Of a stretch of DNA of 64,000 bases, positions 9,197 to 17,959 are shown in pieces. The notes under the pieces are model-generated. The model did not search any database, was not told the DNA's origin, and saw nothing but the letters and a program-made list of their open reading frames with translations. A program made the position numbers and the translations under genes. Numbering within the stretch: position 1 is the first letter of the stretch; every line of letters begins with the position of its first letter. The stretch lies in NCBI GenBank assembly GCA_036570425.1, contig DATCYF010000002.1:28996-92995 (forward strand), written 5' to 3'. Source of the DNA: Rhizorhapis sp036570425. GTDB lineage: Bacteria; Pseudomonadota; Alphaproteobacteria; Sphingomonadales; Sphingomonadaceae.

Positions 9197-9705
9197 TGCA
9201 GCGTGGGCGCTCCACCATCGCGCAGGACCGCTCCCCTCTGCGTACCACGGGCACGCCGATCATCATGGTCATATTGGGTTCGGTGGTGACTATCCTGCCT
9301 ATGATCGCGGTGACGCCATCTCTCCCGCCCTTCGGTTTGCTCCTGCTGCTCGCCTGGAGATTGCTAAGGCCGGAGCTTTGGCCCCTTTGGATCGCGGTTC
9401 CTCTTGGCCTGTTCGACGATATTATGAGCGGACAGCCGCTTGGAAGCGCGATGTTTCTGTGGACGGCTACCTTGATCGGCATCGAGGCAATGAACAGCAG
9501 ACTCTTATGGCGGGACTATTGGCAAGACTGGCTAATTGCCTCTATCTGGATTAGTTTTTGCCTGCTGGGTGGATTTTATTTTGCCCGCCTGTCATCAGGC
9601 GGAGGTTCCGTGTTGATTGTTTTACCGCAAATTGCGTGGTCGATATTATTGTTTCCCGCCATCGTGCGGTTGTGCGCCGTCGTCGATCGATGGCGATTGC
9701 CCTGA
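9196..9705 (+). CDS. mreD: Rod-shape-determining protein MreD
   Basis: A 169-aa hydrophobic protein with about five membrane segments, small and poorly conserved as is usual for MreD. It carries the characteristic LWIAVPLGLFDDIMSGQPLG segment. It is identified mainly by position and topology: the ATG overlaps the mreC stop by one base and its own TGA overlaps the mrdA ATG (TGATG). It is part of the elongasome with MreC, PBP2 and RodA. Confidence 0.88.
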   Translation: MQRGRSTIAQDRSPLRTTGTPIIMVILGSVVTILPMIAVTPSLPPFGLLLLLAWRLLRPELWPLWIAVPLGLFDDIMSGQPLGSAMFLWTATLIGIEAMNSRLLWRDYWQDWLIASIWISFCLLGGFYFARLSSGGGSVLIVLPQIAWSILLFPAIVRLCAVVDRWRLP

Positions 9706-11702
9706 TGGCAAATTCGAACCGCATCAGCGGAATGGGAAGAACAGTTACGGAAGCCCGTCAGTCCTTCACCTTCACTCGCCGCGCAATGGTGCTTGGCGCC
9801 ATACAGGGGGGCATCGGCATGCTGCTCGCCGGCCGCATGGCATGGATCAGCATAGCGGAAAACGAACATTATGAGCTTTTGTCTGAAAGCAATCGGGTAA
9901 ACCTGACGCTTGTTCCGCCGCGTCGAGGATGGATCGTAGACCGATATGGCAAGCCGCTAGCCAATAATAAAACCGATTTTCGGGTCGACATCATTCCAGA
10001 TCGTTTGCATCACAAGGAAGCTACGATCGCTTCGCTCGCGAATTTGCTCTCGCTCGACCCGGACGAGGTGGATCGTGTCAAGGCGGATCTGGAAAAGGCC
10101 GCCGGTTTTCAGCCGGTGCAGGTTGCAGACAAGCTGGATTACGCCCAATATGCGGCCGTTTCGGTCCGCCTGCCCGAACTGCCCGGCGTCGCCCCTGCGC
10201 GAGGATTTTCGCGCTATTATCCCGCCGGAGCGGCTGTCGGACACCTGATCGGCTATGTCGGCATCGCATCGGCCGAAGATTATGAGAAAAGCAAGGATCC
10301 TTTGCTCATTACCCCGGGGTTCAAAGTGGGGAAGGACGGCCTTGAACGCGCATTTAACGACAGGTTGACCGGCAAGCCGGGTGCCAAGCGCGTGGAAGTG
10401 ACAGCGCGTGGCAAAGTAGTGCGGGAACTCACCACCCGTCCCGACACACCCGGCGATACAGTGCGCCTGACTATTGACGCTGGCCTGCAGGCATATGCAG
10501 CGCGGCGGCTGGGCACTCAATCGGGCTCGGTGGTCGTGATGGATTGCCTGACCGGCGATGTGCTGACCCTGGCATCAATGCCCAGCTTCGATCCTAACAG
10601 CTTTTCCGACGGCATCAGCCATCTGGAATGGAATATGCTGGCAGAGGACGATCATGTCCCACTGCGTAACAAAACGCTCCAGGGCCTCTACCCGCCCGGT
10701 TCCACGGTGAAGCCGATGGTTGCGCTCTCTTTTCTGGAGGCGGGGCTTGATCCGGAGGCATCGACTCTCTGCACTGGCGCGATCCGCGTAGGCAATAGTC
10801 TTTTCCACTGCTGGAAACGCGGCGGCCATGGCACCGTCAATATGGCTAAGGGCATTTACCAGAGCTGCGACGTCTATTTCTATCATTTCGCCCAACAAAT
10901 GGGCATGCAGGTGATCGCCGACATGGCCAGGCGGCTGGGCCTGGGCCAGAAATTCGCGCTTCCCTTCCCTAGCCAGAGCTATGGCACAGTGCCCGATCCT
11001 GCCTGGAAAATGAAGAAATATGGCAAGGAATGGAAAGTCTATGACACTGTCAATGCCACTATCGGGCAAGGTTATATGCTAGCCAATCCGACCCAACTGG
11101 CAGTCATGGCGGCACGACTGGGTTCCGGGCGGGCAGTGGTGCCGCGTTTCCTGCTAGACAAGAAAGATACCACGCCCCCTCCTATCGGGGTCAAGCCGGA
11201 GCATCTGGCCTTCATCCACGATGCGATGAGCCAGGTGGTAAACGGCGAGGGAACAGCGCGAAGTGCACGGATGAACGTTCCGGATGTTCTGCTGGCGGGG
11301 AAAACAGGCACGGCCCAGGTACGCCGTATCACAATGGCTGAACGGGCAGGCGGTGTCCGGGGCGATGCAGCACTGCCCTTCAAACTTCGTGATCATTCCT
11401 TGTTTCAGGGTTTCGCGCCAGCAAACAATCCGCGCTATGCGGCGTCCTGCATACTTGAACATAGCGGCCACATGGCAACAGCCGCGCCCATTGTCAGCGA
11501 CGTGCTGACGTTCCTTTATGATCAGGATAAAGCCATGGCCAAGTTGACGGCGCTGGAAAAAACCTGGGGTGGCACCATAGAAGAACGCATGGCCGCGAAT
11601 ATACGACGTTACAAGAACAAGGCTGCGCTGGAAGAGGCGATCAGGCGGGGCGAGGTCATTCTGCCGTCTGAAAATTCGGCTGGCGGGATCGGGAGCGAAT
11701 GA
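9705..11702 (+). CDS. mrdA: Penicillin-binding protein 2 (elongasome transpeptidase)
   Basis: Class B transpeptidase that cross-links lateral-wall peptidoglycan with RodA. The 665-aa product has an N-terminal membrane anchor (about residues 30-50), the dimerisation domain with PRRGWIVDRYGKPLANNK, and a transpeptidase domain with the active-site STVK tetrad in YPPGSTVKPMVALSF and the KTGT motif in AGKTGTAQ. I placed the start at 9705 (MANSNRISGMG), where TGATG couples it to mreD; the longer frame lies inside mreD. It overlaps rodA by 4 nt. Confidence 0.95.
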   Translation: MANSNRISGMGRTVTEARQSFTFTRRAMVLGAIQGGIGMLLAGRMAWISIAENEHYELLSESNRVNLTLVPPRRGWIVDRYGKPLANNKTDFRVDIIPDRLHHKEATIASLANLLSLDPDEVDRVKADLEKAAGFQPVQVADKLDYAQYAAVSVRLPELPGVAPARGFSRYYPAGAAVGHLIGYVGIASAEDYEKSKDPLLITPGFKVGKDGLERAFNDRLTGKPGAKRVEVTARGKVVRELTTRPDTPGDTVRLTIDAGLQAYAARRLGTQSGSVVVMDCLTGDVLTLASMPSFDPNSFSDGISHLEWNMLAEDDHVPLRNKTLQGLYPPGSTVKPMVALSFLEAGLDPEASTLCTGAIRVGNSLFHCWKRGGHGTVNMAKGIYQSCDVYFYHFAQQMGMQVIADMARRLGLGQKFALPFPSQSYGTVPDPAWKMKKYGKEWKVYDTVNATIGQGYMLANPTQLAVMAARLGSGRAVVPRFLLDKKDTTPPPIGVKPEHLAFIHDAMSQVVNGEGTARSARMNVPDVLLAGKTGTAQVRRITMAERAGGVRGDAALPFKLRDHSLFQGFAPANNPRYAASCILEHSGHMATAAPIVSDVLTFLYDQDKAMAKLTALEKTWGGTIEERMAANIRRYKNKAALEEAIRRGEVILPSENSAGGIGSE

Positions 11703-12808
11703 ACCCGCTCGTCCCGGTCGCCATCGCACGCTTACCTTGGCGGCTGCTATTTCTGCTCATGGCCATAGCAGGCTTTGGGTTGGTCGTCCTCTATAGCGCT
11801 GCGGGGGGCAGTTTCACTCCTTGGGCGGCTGCACAAGGACTTCGTTTCTGCGTATTCTTTTGTATGGCGATAGTGATTTCACGCCTGCCGATAGATTTGT
11901 TCAAGCAATTGGCTTTTCCGGCCTATGCCGGAATTCTCGCGTTACTAGTTCTGGTGGAGCTTATCGGCGCTGTGGGCGGCGGCAGTCAGCGTTGGTTGAA
12001 CTTGGGGTTCATCCACTTGCAACCATCGGAATTGATGAAGCTTGCGATCGTGCTGGCGGTTGCCCGATTCTATACCATTTTACCTGCGGGTGAGATACGC
12101 AAATGGACGGCGATTTGGCCAATGCTCGTGCTGATCGGCGTTCCGGCATTTCTGATACTGATTCAGCCCGATCTTGGCACAGCGACAACGGTTGTCGTTG
12201 GCGGAGTGACAGTCGCCTTTCTTGCTGGTCTACCGCTCCGACTCTTCATAGGGTCCGGCCTGGCGGTCACTGCGGCCCTCCCGGTTGCCTTCAGTTTCCT
12301 TCACGAATATCAACAAAAGCGCGTGCTGATATTCCTTGATCCAGAAAGTGATCCGCTGGGCGCAGGCTATCATATCAGCCAATCGAAGATCGCGATCGGA
12401 TCGGGTGGGATCTTCGGCAAAGGTTTCCTGAACGGAACCCAGAGCCATTTAGATTATCTGCCCGAGGGGCATACGGATTTCGTTTTCGCAACAATGGCTG
12501 AGGAGTGGGGTTTGGTAGGCGGCATTGCGCTGATCCTTGCTTTCATGCTCCTTTTACGATGGGGACTCCAAGTGGCGCTCCGCAGCCAAGACAAATTTTC
12601 GCGCATGACCGCCGCAGGCCTCACAACCACGATCTTCTTCTATATCGCCGTGAACCTCATGATGGTCATGGGGCTGGCCCCCGTCGTCGGCATCCCCCTG
12701 CCCTTCATGTCCTATGGCGGTTCGTCGATGCTAACCATCATGATGTGCATTGGCATAATCATGGCCATCAACCGCCAGCAGCAGAAAAACGGCAACCATC
12801 TTGGATAG
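11699..12808 (+). CDS. rodA: Rod-shape-determining glycosyltransferase RodA
   Basis: SEDS-family lipid II polymerase of the elongasome. The 369-aa multi-spanning protein has the SEDS hallmarks: GGSQRWLNLGFIHLQPSELMKL, the loop with FLDPESDPLGAGYHISQSKIAIGSGG, and the C-terminal MGLAPVVGIPLPFMSYGGSSML. Its ATG overlaps the mrdA stop (ATGA), so the transpeptidase and glycosyltransferase are made together. It is the last gene before the tRNA-Lys and the integrated element. Confidence 0.96.
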   Translation: MNPLVPVAIARLPWRLLFLLMAIAGFGLVVLYSAAGGSFTPWAAAQGLRFCVFFCMAIVISRLPIDLFKQLAFPAYAGILALLVLVELIGAVGGGSQRWLNLGFIHLQPSELMKLAIVLAVARFYTILPAGEIRKWTAIWPMLVLIGVPAFLILIQPDLGTATTVVVGGVTVAFLAGLPLRLFIGSGLAVTAALPVAFSFLHEYQQKRVLIFLDPESDPLGAGYHISQSKIAIGSGGIFGKGFLNGTQSHLDYLPEGHTDFVFATMAEEWGLVGGIALILAFMLLLRWGLQVALRSQDKFSRMTAAGLTTTIFFYIAVNLMMVMGLAPVVGIPLPFMSYGGSSMLTIMMCIGIIMAINRQQQKNGNHLG

Positions 12809-12835
12809 CCAGGCAATATTTTACCGGCCTTCCTT

Positions 12836-12861
12836 ATTTTTGGCATTGCATGTCCAAAAAT
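12836..12861 (+). terminator. Probable terminator hairpin after rodA
   Basis: Inverted repeat ATTTTTGG (12836-12843) / CCAAAAAT (12854-12861) with an inner CAT/ATG pairing, 28 nt after the rodA stop. The arms are T- and A-rich rather than followed by a separate T-tract, so it could terminate in either direction. The structure is seen; function is inferred. Confidence 0.4.
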
Positions 12862-12925
12862 CCCATGCTAACCGCGCGCCTCACACGATGATTTCGCAAC
12901 CAACGCGAAATTTTCCAACATCAGT

Positions 12926-13001
<76 letters not shown>

Positions 13002-13015
13002 ATCTTTTCAGTCAC

Positions 13016-14089
13016 TTACTTGACCACACGCAGGTGCCCATAGGGGCCACTGGGGGTGGTTTTGTGCCGTTCCGTTTCGCGGATTACCGTGCTTTCCAGT
13101 TGGGGCACGTTAATCAGCAGGTCGGAATAGGGCTGCAAGTGCTTCACCGACATGTGCGCGTAGCGCCGCACCATCGATTCCGACTTCCAGCCCCCCAGCT
13201 CCTGAAGCACCCAGGTGGGCACATCATTCTGCCGCAGCCAGCTCGCCCATGTGTGCCGCAGATCGTGCCAGCGGAAATCCTCGATCCCGCAAGTCTTCAA
13301 CGCCGCACGCCATTTGCGCGTGTTCGCCGAACGGAGCGGATTGCCCCGATAGGTGAACACATGGGTCGGATGCTTGCCCCATTGGCGTTGCAGCACGGCC
13401 AGCGCGACCTCGTTGAGCGGAACGCCGAGCGCGCTGCCGTTCTTCGTGTCGCCATGCCCGATCGTGGCCATGCGGCGGGCCATATCGACCCTGTCCCATG
13501 TCAAACCGAGAATGTTGCCCTGCCGCAGCCCCGTCGTCAGGGCGAACAGCACCACTTCACGCTGGTGATCGGGCAAGGCTTCAAGCAGGGCTTCGGCCTG
13601 TTCGTGCGTCAGATGCCGCACCCGAATCTTGCTGCCCTCGCCATAAGCCTTGAACGCCGGTATCTGGTCGACCCACTCCCATTCGCGCTGGGCCTTGCGG
13701 AAGATGGCGCGAATGAGCGCCATATATCGGTTCCGCGTGGCGTCCGTCGCTTTGGGCAAGCGGGTCGTCAGCAACCGGTCGATCATATCCCGGCTCACCT
13801 CGTCGAGCCGCTTGCCGCGAAGATGGGTGGTGAACCAGCGGATACGTTGCACATCATCCCTGCGGGACTTCTTGTGCGCCTTCTCCTTCAGCCACCGCAA
13901 AGCCGCCTCGTCCCAGGTCCGCTTCGGCTTTTTCTTCAGTCGGCTCGCTTCCCACAGCTCGGCTTTCAACCGGTCGTGATATTCCTCGGCCTTCCGCCTG
14001 TCGGACGTTCCAGTAGAGCGTCTAACTCTCGTTCCGTCCGGTGCTGTGAACTCGACATAGTATTTCGATGCACGTTTCCAGAGTGCCAT
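13016..14089 (-). CDS. int: Tyrosine site-specific integrase of the ICE
   Basis: Phage-type tyrosine recombinase of 357 aa. It has an N-terminal arm/core-binding region (1-150) and a catalytic domain with R189 (TTGLRQGNILGL), K216, H275-x-x-R278 (HDLRHTWASW), W301 (GGWKS) and nucleophile Y310 (VRRYAHMS), so all active-site residues are present. An AAGGAGG site 5 nt before the ATG fixes the start at 14089. It would integrate and, with the upstream Xis-like protein, excise the element at tRNA-Lys. Its gene overlaps xis by 124 nt, which is unusually long. Confidence 0.94.
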   Translation of the reverse strand: MALWKRASKYYVEFTAPDGTRVRRSTGTSDRRKAEEYHDRLKAELWEASRLKKKPKRTWDEAALRWLKEKAHKKSRRDDVQRIRWFTTHLRGKRLDEVSRDMIDRLLTTRLPKATDATRNRYMALIRAIFRKAQREWEWVDQIPAFKAYGEGSKIRVRHLTHEQAEALLEALPDHQREVVLFALTTGLRQGNILGLTWDRVDMARRMATIGHGDTKNGSALGVPLNEVALAVLQRQWGKHPTHVFTYRGNPLRSANTRKWRAALKTCGIEDFRWHDLRHTWASWLRQNDVPTWVLQELGGWKSESMVRRYAHMSVKHLQPYSDLLINVPQLESTVIRETERHKTTPSGPYGHLRVVK

Positions 14090-14310
14090 ATTGCCTCCTT
14101 TCGTGAGGCACCCGGCTGCGTCCGTGCGGCATCAGGATAGCCGGAGCGAATCCAGGCGACAAGCTCGGCCTCCACAAAGCGCCATTGGCGCCCGACACGC
14201 GCGGCCGGGATGGTGCCCGCCTTGATGAGATTGCGCACGGTGTTGGGATGAACCTTGAGCAGCCGGGCGGCTTCGGCAACGGTCAGGATATGCTCGCTCG
14301 CCTGGCTCAT
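13966..14310 (-). CDS. Excisionase / recombination directionality factor (HTH, AlpA/MerR-like)
   Basis: A 114-aa protein whose first 55 residues form an excisionase-type winged HTH (LTVAEAARLLKVHPNTVRNLIKAG...ARVGRQWRFVEAELVAWI). Such proteins bend attachment-site DNA and push integrases toward excision (RdfS-like in rhizobial ICEs). The remaining 55 residues show no recognisable domain, and the last 40 codons overlap the integrase in another frame, so the C-terminal tail may be accidental or regulatory. Same strand as int and the trb operon. Confidence 0.82.
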   Translation of the reverse strand: MSQASEHILTVAEAARLLKVHPNTVRNLIKAGTIPAARVGRQWRFVEAELVAWIRSGYPDAARTQPGASRKEAIWHSGNVHRNTMSSSQHRTERELDALLERPTGGRPRNITTG

Positions 14311-14322
14311 CGCTCGGCCCCG

Positions 14323-14631
14323 TCAGCGCCGCCACATCAACCGCGCCGTTTCGCCATCATCGTCGGGAAACAGCGCAGCGGTCATCGGACGTGCAAAACC
14401 GGGATCGTCGAGCCGCAGCCGCAGATAGTCGCGCTCCTTTCCATCCTGCGTGCAGGCCTCCCAGGCATCGCCGATCCGCTGCCGGCCGAGCATCACGCGA
14501 AAGGCGGGCGCATCGTCGGACGAGCGGTCGTCATTGGGGACGAGCCGCAGCCGCTCGTTGATGCCAAGCGTGCGAAGATTGCCTTCCCAGCCTCCTTCCT
14601 TCGAAGGCTTGAAGATACCGATGACGGACAT
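14323..14631 (-). CDS. DUF736 family protein (copy 1)
   Basis: A 102-aa soluble protein starting MSVIGIFKPSKEGGWEGNLRTL, the DUF736 pattern (a start, then G-x-I/L-R-T-L, and a C-terminal beta-rich half with RLRLDDPGFARPMTAALF). The family is nearly restricted to alphaproteobacterial ICEs and plasmids and has no proven function. It lies 12 nt upstream of xis and 3 nt after DUF2274. A second, divergent copy is at 44917-45243. Confidence 0.8.
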   Translation of the reverse strand: MSVIGIFKPSKEGGWEGNLRTLGINERLRLVPNDDRSSDDAPAFRVMLGRQRIGDAWEACTQDGKERDYLRLRLDDPGFARPMTAALFPDDDGETARLMWRR

Positions 14632-14634
14632 GGC

Positions 14635-14856
14635 CTAGCCCTCCCCCGCCTGTTCCCTGCGCGCCTTGGCAAAGGCACGGTCGCTGGCAAGGAAGCTTTC
14701 GAGCATGGCGGGAATGAGGTCGGGGACTTCCGCCTTCTCACCATAGGTCCGGGCATAGATCGCGGCGTAGTCGGCGAGCGTGTGGGCGAGATCGGGCATC
14801 ACCGTGATGGAAATCTTGACCGGCGTGCGGTCGGGCAGTTTGTCGAGCTTGAGCAT
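14635..14856 (-). CDS. DUF2274 family protein
   Basis: A 73-aa protein (MLKLDKLPDRTPVKISITVMPDL...) matching DUF2274, a small ribbon-helix-helix-like family usually encoded just after trbI in alphaproteobacterial ICEs. The VKISITV strand followed by two helices fits an RHH DNA-binding fold, but binding is not proven. It begins 15 nt after the trbI stop on the same strand. Confidence 0.8.
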   Translation of the reverse strand: MLKLDKLPDRTPVKISITVMPDLAHTLADYAAIYARTYGEKAEVPDLIPAMLESFLASDRAFAKARREQAGEG

Positions 14857-14871
14857 GGCGGATCTCCTTTC

Positions 14872-16143
14872 TCAGCGCCCACCCCAGGGCCGGAGCGTCA
14901 GATCCTTGTGAACGAGGACGCGCAGCGGCCATCCGGGGCGAACGGTGATGGTGGGCTGGAGGTTGAGGTTCTTGCTGACGATCTGCTGTCCGGCCTGGCT
15001 GGCCGACTGCTGGGACGATTGGCGAATGGCGCGCACGAGATCGCTTTCATCGTCGCCGATCGACAATTCGGTGCCGACGCCAAGCAAGGTCGAAAGCCCG
15101 ACGCCCTTGAGCAATTGCCAGCTATGGAAGTCGACCTCATCCTCGAGCCCGGCATAACCGGCGGCATCGGTGGCGGGCAGATTGTCGATCCGGATCGATG
15201 AGCCATCGGGCAGGATGATGCGCTGCCAGACGAGCAGCGCCCGGCGCTGACCGAAAGCGACGACGCTGTCATAGCTGCCGATCAGGCGCGCGCCCTGCGG
15301 TATCAGCAAGGTTCGGCCCGTCACCGTGTCGAACACATTTTCGGTCACCTGCGCGATGACCATTCCCGGCAGATCGGAATTGAGTCCGGTCAGCAAGCTG
15401 GCGGCGATGACGCTGCCCGCCATCACTTCATAAGGCGAAGCCGGAGTCTGGAGTGCATGGGTGTTCGTCACGCCACCTGTAATCTGCTGGCCGAGAAAAT
15501 CGAGTTTGCGTTGCTGGTTGTTCTGATCGCGGCCCGAATCGAGGGCCACGCCGTCGCCGTCCGATCGTCCGGTTTCGTCCGCGTCCGGTGCTGACGGTGT
15601 GGGCGCGCTCCCCAATGCCGACGCAATCGAGGCCGCCGGCGAGCCGCCCGCGGAGCGGATCATCACGCCTGCTTCGCGTGCCTGCCTCGCCTGTGCGGCG
15701 ATGCGCTGGCGCTCGGCTTCGGCCGCCTGCTCTGCGGGCGTCATGCCTGTGGTGCTTCCCGGTTCGAGGCCAAGCTGACGCTGGCGTTCGAGGATCGGTC
15801 CGCCCAGATCGCCCGGCAAGGGCGCGCCCAGGATCGGCGTCTCGGAAGTCACCTTTCTGTAGTCGCCGGGAAGGTTCATTACCTCGTCGGCGGGTGTATG
15901 GCGTTCGGTAATCGCCTTGCCGTCATCGCCGCTGACGATCCCGACGGTCTTCGGTCCCAGCGCCATCCAGGCAACGCCGGCGATGGCAAACGCGCCCGCA
16001 GCTGCACCGCCGATAATGACACCGCGGCGGAAACGCACGACACGGCGCGGCGCCGCCCGGAGCGTCAGCGTATCGGGGGCAGCCTTGCGCGACGGTTCCG
16101 GTGCCTGCGGACCGCGAGCATCGGGTTCGATCGGATCGGCCAT
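14872..16143 (-). CDS. trbI: Conjugal transfer protein TrbI (VirB10-like)
   Basis: The VirB10-like core subunit spans inner membrane, periplasm and outer membrane of the transfer channel. The 423-aa product has a basic cytosolic N-terminus, one membrane helix (about residues 42-62, GVIIGGAAAGAFAIAGVAWM), a periplasmic linker rich in Pro/Gln, and the conserved C-terminal domain with AGSVIAASLLTGLNSDLPGMVIAQV, LIPQGARLIGSYDS and GYAGLEDEVDFHSWQLLKGV. Its ATG overlaps the trbG stop. Confidence 0.94.
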   Translation of the reverse strand: MADPIEPDARGPQAPEPSRKAAPDTLTLRAAPRRVVRFRRGVIIGGAAAGAFAIAGVAWMALGPKTVGIVSGDDGKAITERHTPADEVMNLPGDYRKVTSETPILGAPLPGDLGGPILERQRQLGLEPGSTTGMTPAEQAAEAERQRIAAQARQAREAGVMIRSAGGSPAASIASALGSAPTPSAPDADETGRSDGDGVALDSGRDQNNQQRKLDFLGQQITGGVTNTHALQTPASPYEVMAGSVIAASLLTGLNSDLPGMVIAQVTENVFDTVTGRTLLIPQGARLIGSYDSVVAFGQRRALLVWQRIILPDGSSIRIDNLPATDAAGYAGLEDEVDFHSWQLLKGVGLSTLLGVGTELSIGDDESDLVRAIRQSSQQSASQAGQQIVSKNLNLQPTITVRPGWPLRVLVHKDLTLRPWGGR

Positions 16144-17105
16144 TACTGCCTCCCGTCCGTCCGGCTGATCCGCACCACCTGCTGCGGGTCTTCCCCAAGC
16201 CGCAATTCGGCCGCCGCAAACAGGCGATCGACGACGTAGTGATTGCCGCTGACCCGGTAATTGACGAGCTGGTTGTCGCCGAGCGGCCCGACGACGAAGA
16301 GCGGCGGCGCCTCGCCCTGATCGAGCCGTGCGGGAAACTCGATATAGACCTTGCTGCCGTCATCCCATGCGCGAACCGGACGCCAGGGTGGATCGTCGCC
16401 GCTAATCTCGTAGCGAAAGCGCAGATTGGTCAGCGCAACATTCTCGGCAATGGGCCTCGCCTGTTCGGCGCGCGCGTTCTGACGGCGTAGCGCCACAAGC
16501 CGGTCCTGCGGATAGGTCCAGCTGATCGCCGCCATCGACGTGGCATCGGTGCTTTCGAGCGCGAGATGATAGGCGCGCCGGTCGGTCGTGATGACCATGT
16601 TCGTGGCAAGGCCGGGTGCGAAGGGCTTTACCAGAACATGCACGCGGGCACCCTCGCCCGCGCCGCTACTGGTATCGCCGATGATCCAGCGCACCGTATC
16701 CCCCGCCGATACCGCCACCAGCTGCTCGCCGGGCTGAAGCGCGATATCGCTGACGCGTTCGGGCGCGGCATAAAGGCGATAGAGCGCGCCTTCGGTCCAG
16801 GGATAGACCTGCACCGCATTGATATAGCCCGAACTGCTCGGCTCCTTTGTCGCCGCCCGGTTTGCGGCATCGACGCGCGCGGTCGGTGGACCGGCCTCCG
16901 GCTTTACCGATGGTGGCGGCTGAAGCTGACCGGGCAGCGGCAACGGCACAGGCGTCTCGACGATCTCGATCGGCTTTGCCGGTTCGGCCTCCTCAACGGC
17001 CGCGCGGAAGTCGGCGGCGTCATAGTGGATCGCGGGCGGCGGGGTTTTGCCCGCGCAGGCAGCAAGCGCCAGCGCGGAGGCCGATACGAACAGCAGTCGC
17101 GTCAT
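16143..17105 (-). CDS. trbG: Conjugal transfer protein TrbG (VirB9-like)
   Basis: VirB9-like periplasmic/outer-membrane core subunit. The 320-aa product begins with a lipoprotein-type signal (MTRLLFVSASALALAACAGK, lipobox ending at C18) and contains the typical C-terminal region NLRFRYEISGDDPPWRPVRAWDDG and YRVSGNHYVVDRLFAAAELRLG. It overlaps trbF by 4 nt and trbI by 3 nt, so assembly partners are translationally coupled. Confidence 0.93.
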   Translation of the reverse strand: MTRLLFVSASALALAACAGKTPPPAIHYDAADFRAAVEEAEPAKPIEIVETPVPLPLPGQLQPPPSVKPEAGPPTARVDAANRAATKEPSSSGYINAVQVYPWTEGALYRLYAAPERVSDIALQPGEQLVAVSAGDTVRWIIGDTSSGAGEGARVHVLVKPFAPGLATNMVITTDRRAYHLALESTDATSMAAISWTYPQDRLVALRRQNARAEQARPIAENVALTNLRFRYEISGDDPPWRPVRAWDDGSKVYIEFPARLDQGEAPPLFVVGPLGDNQLVNYRVSGNHYVVDRLFAAAELRLGEDPQQVVRISRTDGRQ

Positions 17106-17953
17106 GGATTGGTTCCTTTCTGATCGGAAGTCGCGGCATCGGGCGCGGCGGAGTTCGCAGGCGCAGGCAGAGCCGGCAGTGGTTCGATGCTCCCCGGAGC
17201 GATCATGGGCTGCGGAAGGTTTGTCGGCGCCGGAGGCTGCGTTTCATCCGCGGACCTTGTGGTCGGCGCGCCTTCCAGTTCGCGCGCCCAGTCGATCGCG
17301 TTGACGTAAAGGCCGAGCGGGTTCTTGCGCAAGGAATCGGTCGTTTTCGGCGGCTTCATCACCACGGTCAGCATCGCGGTCCAGCGTTCGGTTCGCGCCA
17401 GACTGCCGCGCTCGTAAATGCTCTCGGTCCACTTGACCTGAAAGCTGTTGTCAGACGCGCGCACGACGCTCGTCACCTGCACCGAGACGCTGCGCTGGCC
17501 AATCCCGGCAAAAGGGTCGTTGGCGCGCGCATATTCATTAAGGAAGATCGCCGCCCGGTCGGTGGCGAAATCGTAGGCGGCGAGCCAATTGCTCTTCACC
17601 AGCACCGGATCGGTCGAGACGGAGCGCACGTTCGATATGAACCGGCTAAGATGCCAGGCGACCTGCCCGTCGGTCGGTTTGTAGTTCTGGATCGCGGGCG
17701 CAACGCTGCGTGCTTCGCCCAGGCGGTCAACCTCGACCACATAGGGCGCGACACGGGCCTGCATCGACTGCCAGACATTCGATGCGATCAGGATACCTGT
17801 AAGCCCAAGGCAGGAGAACGCGACAAGACGCCAGTTTCGCGCCTGCACGCGCGCGGAGCCGATACGCTCGTCCCAGAGCTGGCCGGCGCGCTGATAGGGA
17901 GTCTCGGGTTCGGGCGTCTGCCCATATCGCTGGATGGATCGCTTGAAGAACAT
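17102..17953 (-). CDS. trbF: Conjugal transfer protein TrbF (VirB8-like)
   Basis: VirB8-like bitopic inner-membrane assembly protein. The 283-aa product has a cytosolic N-terminus containing TPETPYQRAGQLWDERIGSA, one membrane helix (about residues 43-60, LVAFSCLGLTGILIASNV) and a periplasmic NTF2-like domain with QVTSVVRASDNSFQVKWTE. A Pro-rich tail of about 60 residues follows. It begins 6 nt after trbL. Confidence 0.92.
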   Translation of the reverse strand: MFFKRSIQRYGQTPEPETPYQRAGQLWDERIGSARVQARNWRLVAFSCLGLTGILIASNVWQSMQARVAPYVVEVDRLGEARSVAPAIQNYKPTDGQVAWHLSRFISNVRSVSTDPVLVKSNWLAAYDFATDRAAIFLNEYARANDPFAGIGQRSVSVQVTSVVRASDNSFQVKWTESIYERGSLARTERWTAMLTVVMKPPKTTDSLRKNPLGLYVNAIDWARELEGAPTTRSADETQPPAPTNLPQPMIAPGSIEPLPALPAPANSAAPDAATSDQKGTNP

Positions 17954-17959
17954 GGAAGA

